Positions 34,998-43,821 of a stretch of DNA of 64,000 nt are shown here, one piece after another. Under the pieces are notes generated by a model. It saw only the letters and a list, made by a program, of their open reading frames with translations, made no database searches and was not told the origin of the DNA. The position numbers and the translations under genes were made by a program. Numbering within the stretch: the first letter of the stretch is position 1; each line of letters starts with the position of its first letter. Source of the DNA: Rubrivivax sp. (lineage in GTDB: Bacteria; Pseudomonadota; Gammaproteobacteria; Burkholderiales; Burkholderiaceae_C); contig JALHMT010000001.1 of the NCBI GenBank assembly GCA_022843905.1, positions 1-64,000 on the forward strand. The letters are read 5' to 3'.

Positions 34998-35262
34998 CCG
35001 GCCATCAGGCCCGCGGCGATGCCCGCGCGGCGGGCCGGCAGGTCGATCCAGGTGTCGGTCTTCATCGGTGGGTTCCACGAAAGTGCAACTGCATGGCTCA
35101 GGGGGACTGTCGCACCAGGGCAGCCAGGCGATCGAGCCCCCGGTGCTCGTCCTGGTCGTCGCCCGGCGTCCTTTTCTTACGCCCGCGACCGACTCCCCAC
35201 CCATCCGGCGCCGGCTGCGGACGTGTCAACATCCCGTCTCCAACAACGAGCAGGAGTAGACG

Positions 35263-35766
35263 ATGAGCATGAAGCGACGAATGACCCTCGCCCTGACGGC
35301 CTTGCTGCTGGCCGGCTGTGGCGCGATGGGCGGCCACCACGGCGCGGGAGGCCATGGCGGCAACCAGGCCACTGCCACGCACGGCCTCATGGCGCTCAAG
35401 AGCCCGCACTCGCCCATGGAGACGATGAACCGGCTGGAAGCCGAAGTGAAGAAGCGCAACCTCGCCGTCGTGTCCCGCATCGACCACGCCGCCGCGGCCC
35501 AGCGCATCGGCCAGACCTTGCGGCCGACCGAACTGCTGGTCTTCGGCAATCCGCAGGCCGGCACGCCGCTGATGCGGTGTGCCCAGCTCGCCGGCATCGA
35601 CCTGCCGATGAAGGCCCTGGTGTGGGCCGACGAAGCCGGCCAGACCTGGCTGGGCTACAACGACCCGAAGTGGCTGATCCACCGACACGGCGCCCGTGAC
35701 TGCCCGGCCGCCGAGCAGGTGGGCAAGGCGCTCGAAGCCATTGCGGCGGCCACCGTGGCCAGGTGA
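35263..35766 (+). CDS. DUF302-domain lipoprotein
   Basis: 167 residues, with CAGGAG upstream of the ATG. The signal ends in a lipobox (ALLLAGCGAMGG, Cys about 19), then a His/Gly-rich linker (GGHHGAGGHGGN) that might bind metal. The rest is a DUF302 domain: SPHSPMETMNRLEAEVKKRNLAVVSRIDHAAAA and ELLVFGNPQAGTPLM, ending WLGYNDPKWLIHRHG. The DUF302 fold is widespread but its biochemical role is not established. Expression from its own promoter is likely, since the upstream neighbour is divergent. Confidence 0.85.
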   Translation: MSMKRRMTLALTALLLAGCGAMGGHHGAGGHGGNQATATHGLMALKSPHSPMETMNRLEAEVKKRNLAVVSRIDHAAAAQRIGQTLRPTELLVFGNPQAGTPLMRCAQLAGIDLPMKALVWADEAGQTWLGYNDPKWLIHRHGARDCPAAEQVGKALEAIAAATVAR

Positions 35767-36041
35767 GCAGGGGGCTCTTGACCGGGCGCGGGGCCGCACT
35801 GGCGCGTGACGGATACGCCCCGCAGCCGGGCAGGCGGCGCAGTCGAAGCAGCAGGAGGTCCGGCGTTTGCTGCTCGAGCCGTTCAAGGTGAAGGCGCTGC
35901 TGCAGTCCATCGAGGCACTGCGCGACCAGGTCAGCGACGGGCAGCCGGCCTGGTCGAGCCCGCGCCGGCCCGCAGGGTTTGGTCGTGGCGGTCGCGGCAC
36001 AGCGGCCCGGCCGACCCCGCGGCCCCGCGACGCGACGGCCT

Positions 36042-36521
36042 TCAGCGCGAAGCGTCGGCGCTGCGCGAGAACAGCTGGATCACCACCGTGCCGACCAGGA
36101 TCAGCGCGATGCCGGTCAGTTCGCCGCGGTTGAGCTGCTGGCCGAGCCACAGCCAGCCGATGCCCGACACCAGTGCGATGCCCACACCCGACCACACGGC
36201 GTAGGCGATGGAGATCGGGATCACCCGCAGCGCCCGCGTCAGCGCGATGAAGCACGTCAGGTAGCCGGCGACCATCACCGCCAGGGGCCCCGCCCGCGTG
36301 AAGCCGGCGCTGGCGGCGAGTGCCGAGGTGCCGATCGCCCCGCCCACGATGGCCACCGCCAGCATCAGCCAGGCCGCCCAGCGCCGTCGCGCGCGGCTGG
36401 CATCGTGCAGCCGGGCGCCGGCCTGGAGCGCCAGGTCGGCCAGCGGCTCGTGAGCGCCGGGCGCAACCTCGAAGACCTCGTCATCGGCCTTCGAGGCTGC
36501 ACGTCGGTCCTGGTCGGGCAC
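36042..36521 (-). CDS. SMR-family transporter subunit with N-terminal extension, lacking the conserved Glu
   Basis: 159 residues if started at the GTG 36521, 5 bases after the partner's stop. The last about 110 residues are a four-helix small multidrug resistance protein (GTSALAASAGFTR, IPISIAYAVWSGVGIALVSGIGWLWLGQQL). The helix-1 glutamate that binds protons and substrate in EmrE (E14) is replaced by Gly (AIVGGAIGTSAL). A roughly 45-residue charged, alanine-rich N-terminal extension precedes helix 1 and is unusual for SMR; the true start could instead be the Met just before helix 1. It is probably a heteromer with the upstream SMR. Confidence 0.75.
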   Translation of the reverse strand: MPDQDRRAASKADDEVFEVAPGAHEPLADLALQAGARLHDASRARRRWAAWLMLAVAIVGGAIGTSALAASAGFTRAGPLAVMVAGYLTCFIALTRALRVIPISIAYAVWSGVGIALVSGIGWLWLGQQLNRGELTGIALILVGTVVIQLFSRSADASR

Positions 36522-36526
36522 GCTGC

Positions 36527-36853
36527 TCAAGCCACGGCCTCCGACGACCAGCGCAGCACCGCGACGCCCGCAATGATCAGTCCGATGCCCAGCAGTGCAG
36601 GTGCATCCAGGCGCTGCTTGAAGACACGCCAGCCGATCAGCGTGACCAGGGCCACGCCCGCGCCCGACCAGATGGCGTAGGCCACCCCGAGCGGAATGCT
36701 CTGCAGCGCAAGCGACAGGAAGTAGAAGGCCACGCCATAACCGACCACCACCACCACCGAGGGCTTGGGCCGCGTGAAGCCGTCGGAAGCCTTCAGTGCC
36801 GAGGTGCCGATCACTTCGGCCAGGATGGCGATGGTCAGGTAGAGGTAGGGCAT
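36527..36853 (-). CDS. SMR-family transporter (EmrE-like)
   Basis: 108 residues, exact family size, four transmembrane helices. Helix 1 has the essential acid (ILAEVIGTSALKASDGFTR, E13), and helix 3 the GVAYAIWSGAGVALVTLIGW signature. It exports cationic drugs, quaternary ammonium compounds or guanidinium in exchange for protons. It precedes a second SMR gene by 5 bases, as in paired systems such as MdtJI or EbrAB. The 220-base upstream region shared with the divergent methyltransferase gene shows no riboswitch that I can recognise. Confidence 0.9.
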   Translation of the reverse strand: MPYLYLTIAILAEVIGTSALKASDGFTRPKPSVVVVVGYGVAFYFLSLALQSIPLGVAYAIWSGAGVALVTLIGWRVFKQRLDAPALLGIGLIIAGVAVLRWSSEAVA

Positions 36854-37073
36854 CGAAGTGAGGGGGCCGGCGCCGGCGCCAGTCTGCACCCATGCTCGAC
36901 CGCTCTCCCACCGCAGGACGCAAGGATAGCGCTGCTCGAATGGCCGGGCTGTTTGCAGTTGTGCTGGTGCGCCGGGCCCGCGCCTTGCCGCAGCCAGTAG
37001 ACTTGCGCCCCATCCGACAAATCGTCGCCGGCGCACATCGCAAGCTGTGGCGACACCAGGAGGAAATCCGGAC

Positions 37074-37763
37074 ATGGGCCACCCCGTACAAGAACGGCGT
37101 CGCGACAGCGTGCGCATTGCCAGCGCATCGACGCCAGCCGCGGCTCGGCCCGACGGATCCGGCCCGTCGTCGCCCTGGGCCGACAAGCGCGCCTTCCTGT
37201 CGGGCTTCCTGCAGCATCCGCGCGAGGTCGGCTCGGTGATCCCGAGTTCGCCCTGGATGGAACGCCGGCTGGTTCGCACGGCGGCGCTGGCCGAGGCGCG
37301 CACCGTGGTCGAGCTCGGCCCGGGCACCGGGGGCACCACGCGAGCCTTCCTGCGCGCGATGCATGCCGAAGCGAAGCTGCTGGCCATCGAGCTGTCGCCT
37401 GTCTTCCGCGACCACCTGGCGCAACAGCAGTCGGACCCCCGCCTGATCGTGCAATGCGGCAGTGCCGAGCAGATCGCCGAGTTTCTGCGGCTGCACAAGA
37501 TGCCGGCGCCCGATGTCGTCATCTCGGGGATCCCGTTCTCGACCATGCCGGCGGCCGTCGCCGACCGCATCGCGGCGGCCGTGGCCGAGGTGCTGCCACC
37601 GGGCGGTCGCTTCGTCGCGTACCAGTTGCGCCCGCATGTGGCCCGGTTCACCACGCCTTACCTGGGCCAGCCGTCGCGCAGCCTGGAATTGCTGAACATT
37701 CCGCCGATGCAGGTCTTCTGCTGGACCAAGAGGCCGACCGCCGCCCCTGGGCCGCAGGGCTGA
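37074..37763 (+). CDS. SAM-dependent methyltransferase, PmtA-like (phospholipid N-methyltransferase type)
   Basis: 229 residues from ATG 37074, with AGGAGGAAA 8 bases upstream. The segment FLSGFLQHPREVGSVIPSSPWM is typical of the PmtA group. The SAM-binding motif I is VVELGPGTGGTTRAFL, followed by LLAIELSPVF and GIPFSTMP, the last at the motif IV position. PmtA enzymes methylate phosphatidylethanolamine toward phosphatidylcholine; related proteins also methylate ornithine lipids or rRNA adenine. The gene is divergent from the SMR pair. Confidence 0.8.
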   Translation: MGHPVQERRRDSVRIASASTPAAARPDGSGPSSPWADKRAFLSGFLQHPREVGSVIPSSPWMERRLVRTAALAEARTVVELGPGTGGTTRAFLRAMHAEAKLLAIELSPVFRDHLAQQQSDPRLIVQCGSAEQIAEFLRLHKMPAPDVVISGIPFSTMPAAVADRIAAAVAEVLPPGGRFVAYQLRPHVARFTTPYLGQPSRSLELLNIPPMQVFCWTKRPTAAPGPQG

Positions 37764-37798
37764 CCGCGGGAACCGTCGCCGGCCCCGGCGAGACGGGT

Positions 37799-40357
37799 TC
37801 AGGCGCGCAGGCCCGATTCGGCGGGCTGCGCAGCCGACTCGGCGGCAGCGAGCAGATCATTGATCTGGTCCGCGCTTTTCGGTCGCGACAGAAGATAGCC
37901 CTGCCCCTCGTGAACACCGAGTTCACGCAGCATCGCCAGCTGATCCGCCGTCTCGACGCCTTCGGCGATCACCTTGTGTCCCAGCGTCCGGCCCAGGGTC
38001 AGCATCGCGCGCACGATCTCCAGGTTCTGCCTGCTCTCGTGCATGGCCATCACGAACGAGCGGTCGATCTTCAGGCTGTCGATCGGCAGCCGGCCCAGGT
38101 ACGACAGTGACGAGTAACCGGTGCCGAAGTCGTCGATCGAGAACCGCACCCCGATGTCCTTCAGGCTGGCCATGGTGCGCAGAGCCACATCCAGCCGCCC
38201 CATCAGCATGGTCTCGGTCAGCTCCAGCGTCAGGCTTCCCGGCGTGGCCCGGTGGCGGGTCAGCACCTGCTGGACGTGGGACGACAGGCTGATGCGGGTG
38301 AGGTCGCGGCCGCAGATGTTGACGTGCATGCCCAGGTGCTGCCTGCCCGGCCTGTCGCCCTTCCAGTGCGCCAGATGAGCCATCGCCTGGTCGATGATCC
38401 AATCGGTGAGCACTTCGATGTGGCCCGACTCCTCGGCCAGTGCGATGAACACCGCCGGGCTGATGGGGCCGCGCTGCGGATGCACCCAGCGGGCGAGGGC
38501 CTCGAAGCCGCTCAGTCCGTAGGGTTCGAGCTGGTAGATCGGCTGGAAGTGCACGCTCATCTGACCATCGCCGATGGCGCGCCGCAGGTCGGTTTCGAGC
38601 GACAGCTTCTCGGCTACCTTGCTGTGCATGGATCGGTCGAAGCGCACGACGCAGCCGCGTCCCGCTGCCTTGGCCTCGTACATCGCCAGATCGGCGTCAC
38701 GCATGATCTCTTCGGCCGTCCGGTCACCCAGGTCGCTGAAGGTGATGCCGACGCTCACGCCCGGAACGACCTCGGTGCCCAGCAGGGAGGCCGGGCGGCT
38801 CAGTTCGTCGAGCACACGCCCGGCCAGCTGCAAGGGCAAGTCCGGGTCGCTCGCCGCGTCGACCAGGGCAGCGAATTCGTCACCGCCCAGGCGCGCCACC
38901 AGGTCGACAGGGCGCAGGCTGGCGCGCAGCCTGGCCGCGACTTCGCGCAGCAACTGGTTGCCGGCGCCATGACCGAGGCTGTCATTGACCATCTTGAAGC
39001 GGTCGAGGTCCAGGTACAGCACTGCGAAACCCTGCGCGGGGTCCAGCCGGGCTTTCTCCACCGCGGTCTTCAGCGATTCATGGAAGCTGTGGCGGTTGGC
39101 CAGGCCGGTCAGGTCGTCGTGATGCGCCATGTGGCTGAGGCGGCTCTCCGCGACGTGGCGCGACGTGATGTCATGCAGCTGGTAGATCAGGCACTGCCCG
39201 CCGCCGGCCGGGTCCTCGTACGGGCTGCAGTGAACGGCGACCCAGATCTCCTGGCCATCGCCGCGCCGGCCTTGCACCTCCATCGAGAAGGCATCGTCGC
39301 CCGAGACCCGTGCGGCCTGGGCGCGGCGCTGCAACAGTGGCGCCTCGGGGGTGTTCAGCAGCGTGTCGAAGGGCCTGCCGAGCACGGCGCCGGGCTCCAG
39401 CTTCAACAAGGCGTACAGCGCGTCGTTGGCCTGCAGCATGTGGCCGTCCGGCTTGACGATGACCATGCCGATGGCAGCATGGCTGAACGCCGCCGCAAAG
39501 CGCTGGTGGCTGAGCGTGGCTTCGTGCTGCGCCTGGGCCAACTGGGACTCCTGGCGCTGGCGTTCGGTCTCCTGCCGATGCACGGCGTTTCGCAGCAGCC
39601 ACATGATGACGATCGCCGACAGGGCCGAGACCACCAGCGGGGTGGCGCCGGAACGCTGCGCCTGCAGATGCACCAGCCCGGCAATCAGCGCCGACGCCAG
39701 GTAGATGGCCCCCATCCAGCTCGAATCGGCCAGCCAGCGGAGGGGCGCCTGCGGTTCGCCGCGCTTGAGCGCCATCATGCTCATCAGCGGCAGCAGCGAC
39801 AGCGCGAAGGGCAGCAGCGCCACCAGGGCCAGCGCGGCCACGGTCGCCGCCTCCGCGCCGAGTCCGTTCCGGATCAGCGCAGCCTTGGCGAGCTCGAAAG
39901 CCCAGGCGCAGACGGCCATCGCGGCCAGCGCCGCCGCCGGGGTGGACACGCGGGTACTCAGCCGATTGCTGTAGCGCAGCGTGCCGGCGAGGGCGTCGAT
40001 GCCTGACGCGAGCACGGCCGCCGCGGGCCCGATCGTGGCAAGCACGCCGAACACGAACACGTCGCCGATGCTCAGCGAAAACGACGAGCGCGGCAGCTGG
40101 ATCGACAGGCTGGAGGCCAGCGCCACCAGCCCCAGCGCGAGCGCCAAGGGCCAGGCTGCCGTCAACGGCATCGAGACCAGGTTCCAGCACGCCCAGACCA
40201 GGGCCGCGGCGCCCGCACCGGTGATGGCCAGCCAGGCTGCCCGCGCCTGCGGCGGGTAGTCGAACAGGAACCGGCGCACGAACGCCTGCCAGGGCGACGT
40301 GGCGTGCGCGTGGCCGTTCAATGGTTGGGGCATCGTGGGTGCATCCGGGCGCTGCAT
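37799..40357 (-). CDS. Membrane-bound GGDEF/EAL cyclic-di-GMP enzyme with PAS domain
   Basis: 852 residues from ATG 40357 (ATG 40333 is an alternative). Residues about 25-260 form a multi-helix membrane sensor (ITGAGAAALVWACWNL, SIGDVFVFGVLATIGPAAAVL). A PAS domain follows (about 290-400: FSHAAIGMVIVKPDGHMLQAND). The GGDEF domain has an intact GGDEF signature (491-495), and the EAL domain intact EAL (about 620-622), LELTETMLM, DDFGTGYSSL, DRSFV and AEGVET. It could therefore both make and break c-di-GMP, directed by the membrane and PAS sensors. It is a single gene, convergent with the methyltransferase gene. Confidence 0.9.
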   Translation of the reverse strand: MQRPDAPTMPQPLNGHAHATSPWQAFVRRFLFDYPPQARAAWLAITGAGAAALVWACWNLVSMPLTAAWPLALALGLVALASSLSIQLPRSSFSLSIGDVFVFGVLATIGPAAAVLASGIDALAGTLRYSNRLSTRVSTPAAALAAMAVCAWAFELAKAALIRNGLGAEAATVAALALVALLPFALSLLPLMSMMALKRGEPQAPLRWLADSSWMGAIYLASALIAGLVHLQAQRSGATPLVVSALSAIVIMWLLRNAVHRQETERQRQESQLAQAQHEATLSHQRFAAAFSHAAIGMVIVKPDGHMLQANDALYALLKLEPGAVLGRPFDTLLNTPEAPLLQRRAQAARVSGDDAFSMEVQGRRGDGQEIWVAVHCSPYEDPAGGGQCLIYQLHDITSRHVAESRLSHMAHHDDLTGLANRHSFHESLKTAVEKARLDPAQGFAVLYLDLDRFKMVNDSLGHGAGNQLLREVAARLRASLRPVDLVARLGGDEFAALVDAASDPDLPLQLAGRVLDELSRPASLLGTEVVPGVSVGITFSDLGDRTAEEIMRDADLAMYEAKAAGRGCVVRFDRSMHSKVAEKLSLETDLRRAIGDGQMSVHFQPIYQLEPYGLSGFEALARWVHPQRGPISPAVFIALAEESGHIEVLTDWIIDQAMAHLAHWKGDRPGRQHLGMHVNICGRDLTRISLSSHVQQVLTRHRATPGSLTLELTETMLMGRLDVALRTMASLKDIGVRFSIDDFGTGYSSLSYLGRLPIDSLKIDRSFVMAMHESRQNLEIVRAMLTLGRTLGHKVIAEGVETADQLAMLRELGVHEGQGYLLSRPKSADQINDLLAAAESAAQPAESGLRA

Positions 40358-40556
40358 GGGCCATGCGGCACGCCTTGGTGCGGCAGGGATTGCCTTGAGG
40401 GAATCGACCCTTTCGGCGCCGACTTGAGTGTCGTGCACTCCCGGGCACGAGCACGCCATGACTTCCGGGCTGCCTTTCGGGGGCCGGCAGGCGGTGCCGG
40501 CTTGCTCATGATGCCGAGTTCCAGGATCGCCATCCCGCGAGGTGGCGACACGCCGA

Positions 40557-40712
40557 GGTGTCGCGCAGTGGTTCCAGCACCACATCCAGGCCGATCTTGC
40601 TGCGGAACCGGAAGCAGTCGACGATCGTCCGGGCCGCGTCGAAGACCGGCACGTCGACGCCGTCGATCTTCAGGCGATCGACGCCCTCTGCAAGGGCAGC
40701 GTCAGACCAGAA
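40557..40712 (-). pseudogene. Fragment of an AbiEi-type antitoxin/regulator
   Basis: About 52 residues resembling the C-terminal part of the AbiEi antitoxin family: LAEGVDRLKIDGVDVPVFDA, then ARTIVDCFRFRSKIGLDVVLE and PLRDT, after which the frame runs into unrelated residues and stops. The N-terminal winged-helix region and an AbiEii toxin gene are absent. The remaining bases between the GGDEF/EAL gene (40357) and the MarR gene (40818) hold no intact gene. I read this as debris of a type IV toxin-antitoxin or similar locus. Confidence 0.5.
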
Positions 40713-40817
40713 CCCACTGCTTCCGGGCCGCGAGTCCCTAGATCGGCCGATCGCCAGATCACGCTGTCGGCCAGGAGCGCTCGTAGCTGAAGCAGAGCTT
40801 CCCGGCATTTCGCTCGG

Positions 40818-41384
40818 TCACGCTGACGCTACTTGTGGTCCAGAGGTAGCTACTCGGCGCCGCGCCTTCAGCGTGTCGGCATGGCCCATTTCCAGCGCCA
40901 CCGCCTGGGGGCGCAACTTGTCCAGGGTGCGGGCCAGGCCCTGCACTTCCCGCACCGACAGCGGCGCCAGCAGCACGCGGTGCACCTCCAGCACCCTCGG
41001 AAAGATGCGCTCGTAGAGCCGGCGCCCGGACGGCGTCAGTGCGACGGTGGCAAAGCGGCGGTCGCCCACCTTGCTGCTGCGGCTGACCAGGCCCTTGGCC
41101 AGCAGCGGCATCAGCGCCTTGCTGGTGCGGGAGCGGTCCATGCCAGAGCGCAAGGCCAGATCGGAAGGTGCCATCGGCCCAAAGGCAGCCAGCAGGCCGA
41201 TGTAGCCCCACTCATGGCGTGTGATGCCGAACTCCTGCTCGCACATACGCGTCACCCCGGCTGTGCTGTGGCTCAGCAGCACATGCAGCTGGTAGTTCAG
41301 CAGGTCCAGGATGGTGCCGGGCGCGGCCAGTTGCGGCGCCCCCATTTCATTGGCGATCCATTCACTCTTGGGTACTGCGGCCAT
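40818..41384 (-). CDS. MarR-family transcriptional regulator
   Basis: 188 residues. Winged helix core: FGITRHEWGYIGLLAAFGPM, PSDLALRSGMDRSRTSKALMPLLAKGLVSRSS, and the wing GDRRFATVALTPSGRRL. It is longer than the usual 140-160 residues because of a C-terminal ARRRVATSGPQVASA tail, which may be extended by readthrough into decayed DNA. It is divergent from the aminotransferase gene, so it probably controls the aminotransferase-transporter operon in response to a small-molecule ligand. Confidence 0.87.
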   Translation of the reverse strand: MAAVPKSEWIANEMGAPQLAAPGTILDLLNYQLHVLLSHSTAGVTRMCEQEFGITRHEWGYIGLLAAFGPMAPSDLALRSGMDRSRTSKALMPLLAKGLVSRSSKVGDRRFATVALTPSGRRLYERIFPRVLEVHRVLLAPLSVREVQGLARTLDKLRPQAVALEMGHADTLKARRRVATSGPQVASA

Positions 41385-41415
41385 GCCTGTTCAACGGCTC
41401 AGGGATGATCCCGAG

Positions 41416-41437
41416 AATAGTGGACTTTTGACATTAT
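41416..41437 (+). promoter_or_regulatory. Candidate promoter/MarR operator in the divergent intergenic region
   Basis: The 81 bases between the MarR gene and the aminotransferase gene contain an AT-rich imperfect palindrome, AATAGTGG then ACTTTTGACATTAT. MarR dimers bind 16-20-bp palindromes overlapping promoters, usually in exactly such divergent gaps. The TTGACATTAT may also provide promoter elements. Confidence 0.3.
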
Positions 41438-41465
41438 CGCCCCGGCTTCTAGCATCGCCACCACC

Positions 41466-42833
41466 ATGACGATGAACCCGCAAGCCCTGAAGCTGGCGAA
41501 TGCGCAGCACATGCTGCACCCGATGATCGACCCCAAGGCGGTGGCCGCGTCGCCGCCGCTGATCATCGACAGCGCAGAAGGCGTGCATGTGGTCGATGTC
41601 GATGGAAAGCGATACCTCGACACCGTGGCCTCGCTGTGGAACGTGAACGTGGGCCACGGCCGCCCGGAGCTGAAGGCGGCGATCACCGCGCAGCTGGACA
41701 AGCTGGCCTACTACAGCACTTTCCAGAACACCAGCAACCCGCCGGCCATCGAGCTTTCGCAGCGCCTGGTGCACATGTTTGCGCCCGAAAAGATGAAGAA
41801 GGTGCTGTTTTCCAGCGGCGGCTCCGATGCCGTGGAAACCGCCATGAAGCTGGCGCGGCAATACTGGCAGCTGCAGGGCAAGGCGCAGCGCACCAAGTTC
41901 ATCAGCCTGAAGCTGGGTTACCACGGGGTGCATTTCGGTGGCGCCAGCCTGAACGGCAACCCGCTGTTTCGCACGGCTTATGAGCCGCTGATGCCTGGCT
42001 GCATGCAGGTGGAGTCCCCCTACCTGTACCGCAACCCCTGGGGTGAAACTGACCCGGCCCGCCTGGCCGCGCGCTGCGCCGACGAGCTGGACCGCGCCAT
42101 TCAGTACCAGGGCGCCGAGACCGTGGCGGCCTTCGTGGCCGAGCCGGTGCAGGGCGCCGGCGGCGTGATCGTGCCGCACGAGAGCTACTGGCCCGCGCTG
42201 CGCGCCGTTTGCGACAAACACGGCGTGCTGCTCATCAGCGATGAAGTGGTCACCGGTTTTGGCCGCATCGGCAGCCTGTGCGGTGCCCGCGCATTTGGCG
42301 TGGCACCCGACATGATGGCCATGGCCAAGGGCATCAATTCAGGCTACGTGCCGCTGGGCGCGACCTTGTTGAACGAACGTGTGGCCGGTGCCTTTGAGCA
42401 ACCCGGCGTGCCCGCCGCGCTGATGCACGGCTACACCTACAGCGGCCATGCGCTGGCCTGTGCGGCGGCCAACGCCAACCTGGACATCGTGCTGGCCGAA
42501 GACCTGCCCGCCAACGCCGCCCGCGTGGGCGCACTGCTCAATGCGCGCCTGCAGGAGCTGCTGCGTTACCCGCATGTGGGCGATGTGCGCGGCCTGGGCC
42601 TCATGGCCGCGGCCGAGCTGGTGCAAAGCCGCCAGAGCAAGGCGCCGCTGATGATGGGCACGCCCTATGTGCAAGCCCTGGTGGCCGGTGCGCGCGAGCA
42701 CGGTGCCATCGTGCGCGTGCAGGGCAACCGGCTCATCCTGTCGCCGCCGCTGGTGTTCACCCCGGCCCATGTGGACGAGACGATGACGATCCTTCACGCC
42801 GCCTTTGCCCAAGCCGAGGCATCTGTTTCTTGA
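41466..42833 (+). CDS. Class III (omega-) aminotransferase, PLP-dependent
   Basis: 455 residues, typical for omega-aminotransferases. Cofactor residues: SGGSDAVETAMKLA (phosphate loop), Y152-H153 stacking on PLP, D259 in LISDEVVTGFGR, and the Schiff-base lysine K288 in MAMAKGINSGYVPLGA. The family transfers amino groups from omega-amines, beta-amino acids, diamines or beta-alanine to pyruvate or 2-oxoglutarate. It heads an operon with a TctCBA transporter, followed by a convergent-strand peptidase and amidohydrolase, pointing to catabolism of an imported amine or beta-amino acid derivative. The exact donor is unknown. Confidence 0.9.
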   Translation: MTMNPQALKLANAQHMLHPMIDPKAVAASPPLIIDSAEGVHVVDVDGKRYLDTVASLWNVNVGHGRPELKAAITAQLDKLAYYSTFQNTSNPPAIELSQRLVHMFAPEKMKKVLFSSGGSDAVETAMKLARQYWQLQGKAQRTKFISLKLGYHGVHFGGASLNGNPLFRTAYEPLMPGCMQVESPYLYRNPWGETDPARLAARCADELDRAIQYQGAETVAAFVAEPVQGAGGVIVPHESYWPALRAVCDKHGVLLISDEVVTGFGRIGSLCGARAFGVAPDMMAMAKGINSGYVPLGATLLNERVAGAFEQPGVPAALMHGYTYSGHALACAAANANLDIVLAEDLPANAARVGALLNARLQELLRYPHVGDVRGLGLMAAAELVQSRQSKAPLMMGTPYVQALVAGAREHGAIVRVQGNRLILSPPLVFTPAHVDETMTILHAAFAQAEASVS

Positions 42834-42855
42834 TGACGTTATTGGAGGCCCTGCC

Positions 42856-43821
42856 ATGCTGAACCGCCGAAACCTCGTTCTGGCCGCCGCCGCCGCGGCC
42901 GCTCTGCTGAGCCCACTGGCCGCGCTGGCGCAGGCCCCGTGGCCCAACCGCGCGATCGAGATCATCTACCCCTTCCCGCCGGGCAACGACACCGACGCCA
43001 TCATCCGCGTGGTGGCCGAAGGCATGAGCAAGCGCCTGGGCGTGCCGGTGCAGGTGATCAACAAACCTGGCGGCGGTGGCGTGGTGGGTTTCGCCGAGAT
43101 GGTGCGCGCCAAGCCCGACGGCTACACCATCGGCACCTGGCAGCCCGGTCCGGGCATCAGCCAGATCGTGGCCGGCAACACGCCCTACAAGCAGACCGAC
43201 TACCAGGCCGTGGCCGGCATCCACCCGAACGACTTTGTGCTCGCCTCGCGCGGCGCCATTCCGGCCAGGAACCTGAAGGAGTTTGGCGAGTGGGCCAAGA
43301 AGCAGGGCAAGCCCATCGTCATTGCCAGCTATGGGCCGGCGGCGGTGCCGGCGCTGATTGCGGCCAAGATTGCGCGCACCGACGGCTGGCCCTACAGGGT
43401 GGTGGCCTTCCCCAACCCCAGCGCCAAGGAACTGGTGGCTGGTGATGCCGACCTCTCCACCACCGGCGCCGACATGGTCGCCAGTTTTGCCAAAGACGGC
43501 CAGGTGAAGGTCATCAGCGCGTGGTCTGAAGCGCGCAACCCCGTGGTGCCGCAAACGCCGACCGCCAAGGAAGAAGGCTACGGCGACCTCTACCTCTGGA
43601 GCGGCATGGCCGCGCCGGCCGGGGTGCCGAAAGACATCATCCAAAGGCTTTCTGCGGTGATAGCCGAGACCATGAAAGACAAGGCCGTGGTTGACACCTT
43701 GAAGAAGCTGGGCGTGGGCCCGCTCTACATGACGCCCGAGCAGATGACCCAGCGCGTGGCTGCCGACACCAAGTGGGTGACCGAGCTGATGACCGAGCTG
43801 GGCCTGGCGAAGAAGCAGTGA
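42856..43821 (+). CDS. tctC: TctC/Bug-type substrate-binding protein of a tripartite tricarboxylate transporter
   Basis: 321 residues from ATG 42856, with GGAGG 9 bases upstream. Signal peptide MLNRRNLVLAAAAAAALLSPLAALAQ. Bug features: WPNRAIEIIYPFPPGNDTDAIIR, VINKPGGGGVVGFAEM and APAGVPKDIIQRL. Unlike the other three Bug genes in the window it is directly joined to tctB (GTGA overlap) and tctA, so it is the genuine receptor of a complete transporter. The symbol is given by family; the ligand need not be a tricarboxylate. Confidence 0.88.
   Translation: MLNRRNLVLAAAAAAALLSPLAALAQAPWPNRAIEIIYPFPPGNDTDAIIRVVAEGMSKRLGVPVQVINKPGGGGVVGFAEMVRAKPDGYTIGTWQPGPGISQIVAGNTPYKQTDYQAVAGIHPNDFVLASRGAIPARNLKEFGEWAKKQGKPIVIASYGPAAVPALIAAKIARTDGWPYRVVAFPNPSAKELVAGDADLSTTGADMVASFAKDGQVKVISAWSEARNPVVPQTPTAKEEGYGDLYLWSGMAAPAGVPKDIIQRLSAVIAETMKDKAVVDTLKKLGVGPLYMTPEQMTQRVAADTKWVTELMTELGLAKKQ

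Noticed and set aside
36854..37073. Possible guanidine riboswitch upstream of the SMR genes
   Set aside because: No pair of ACGR-loop hairpins (guanidine-II) or guanidine-I/III core could be found on the minus strand; a covariance scan would decide.
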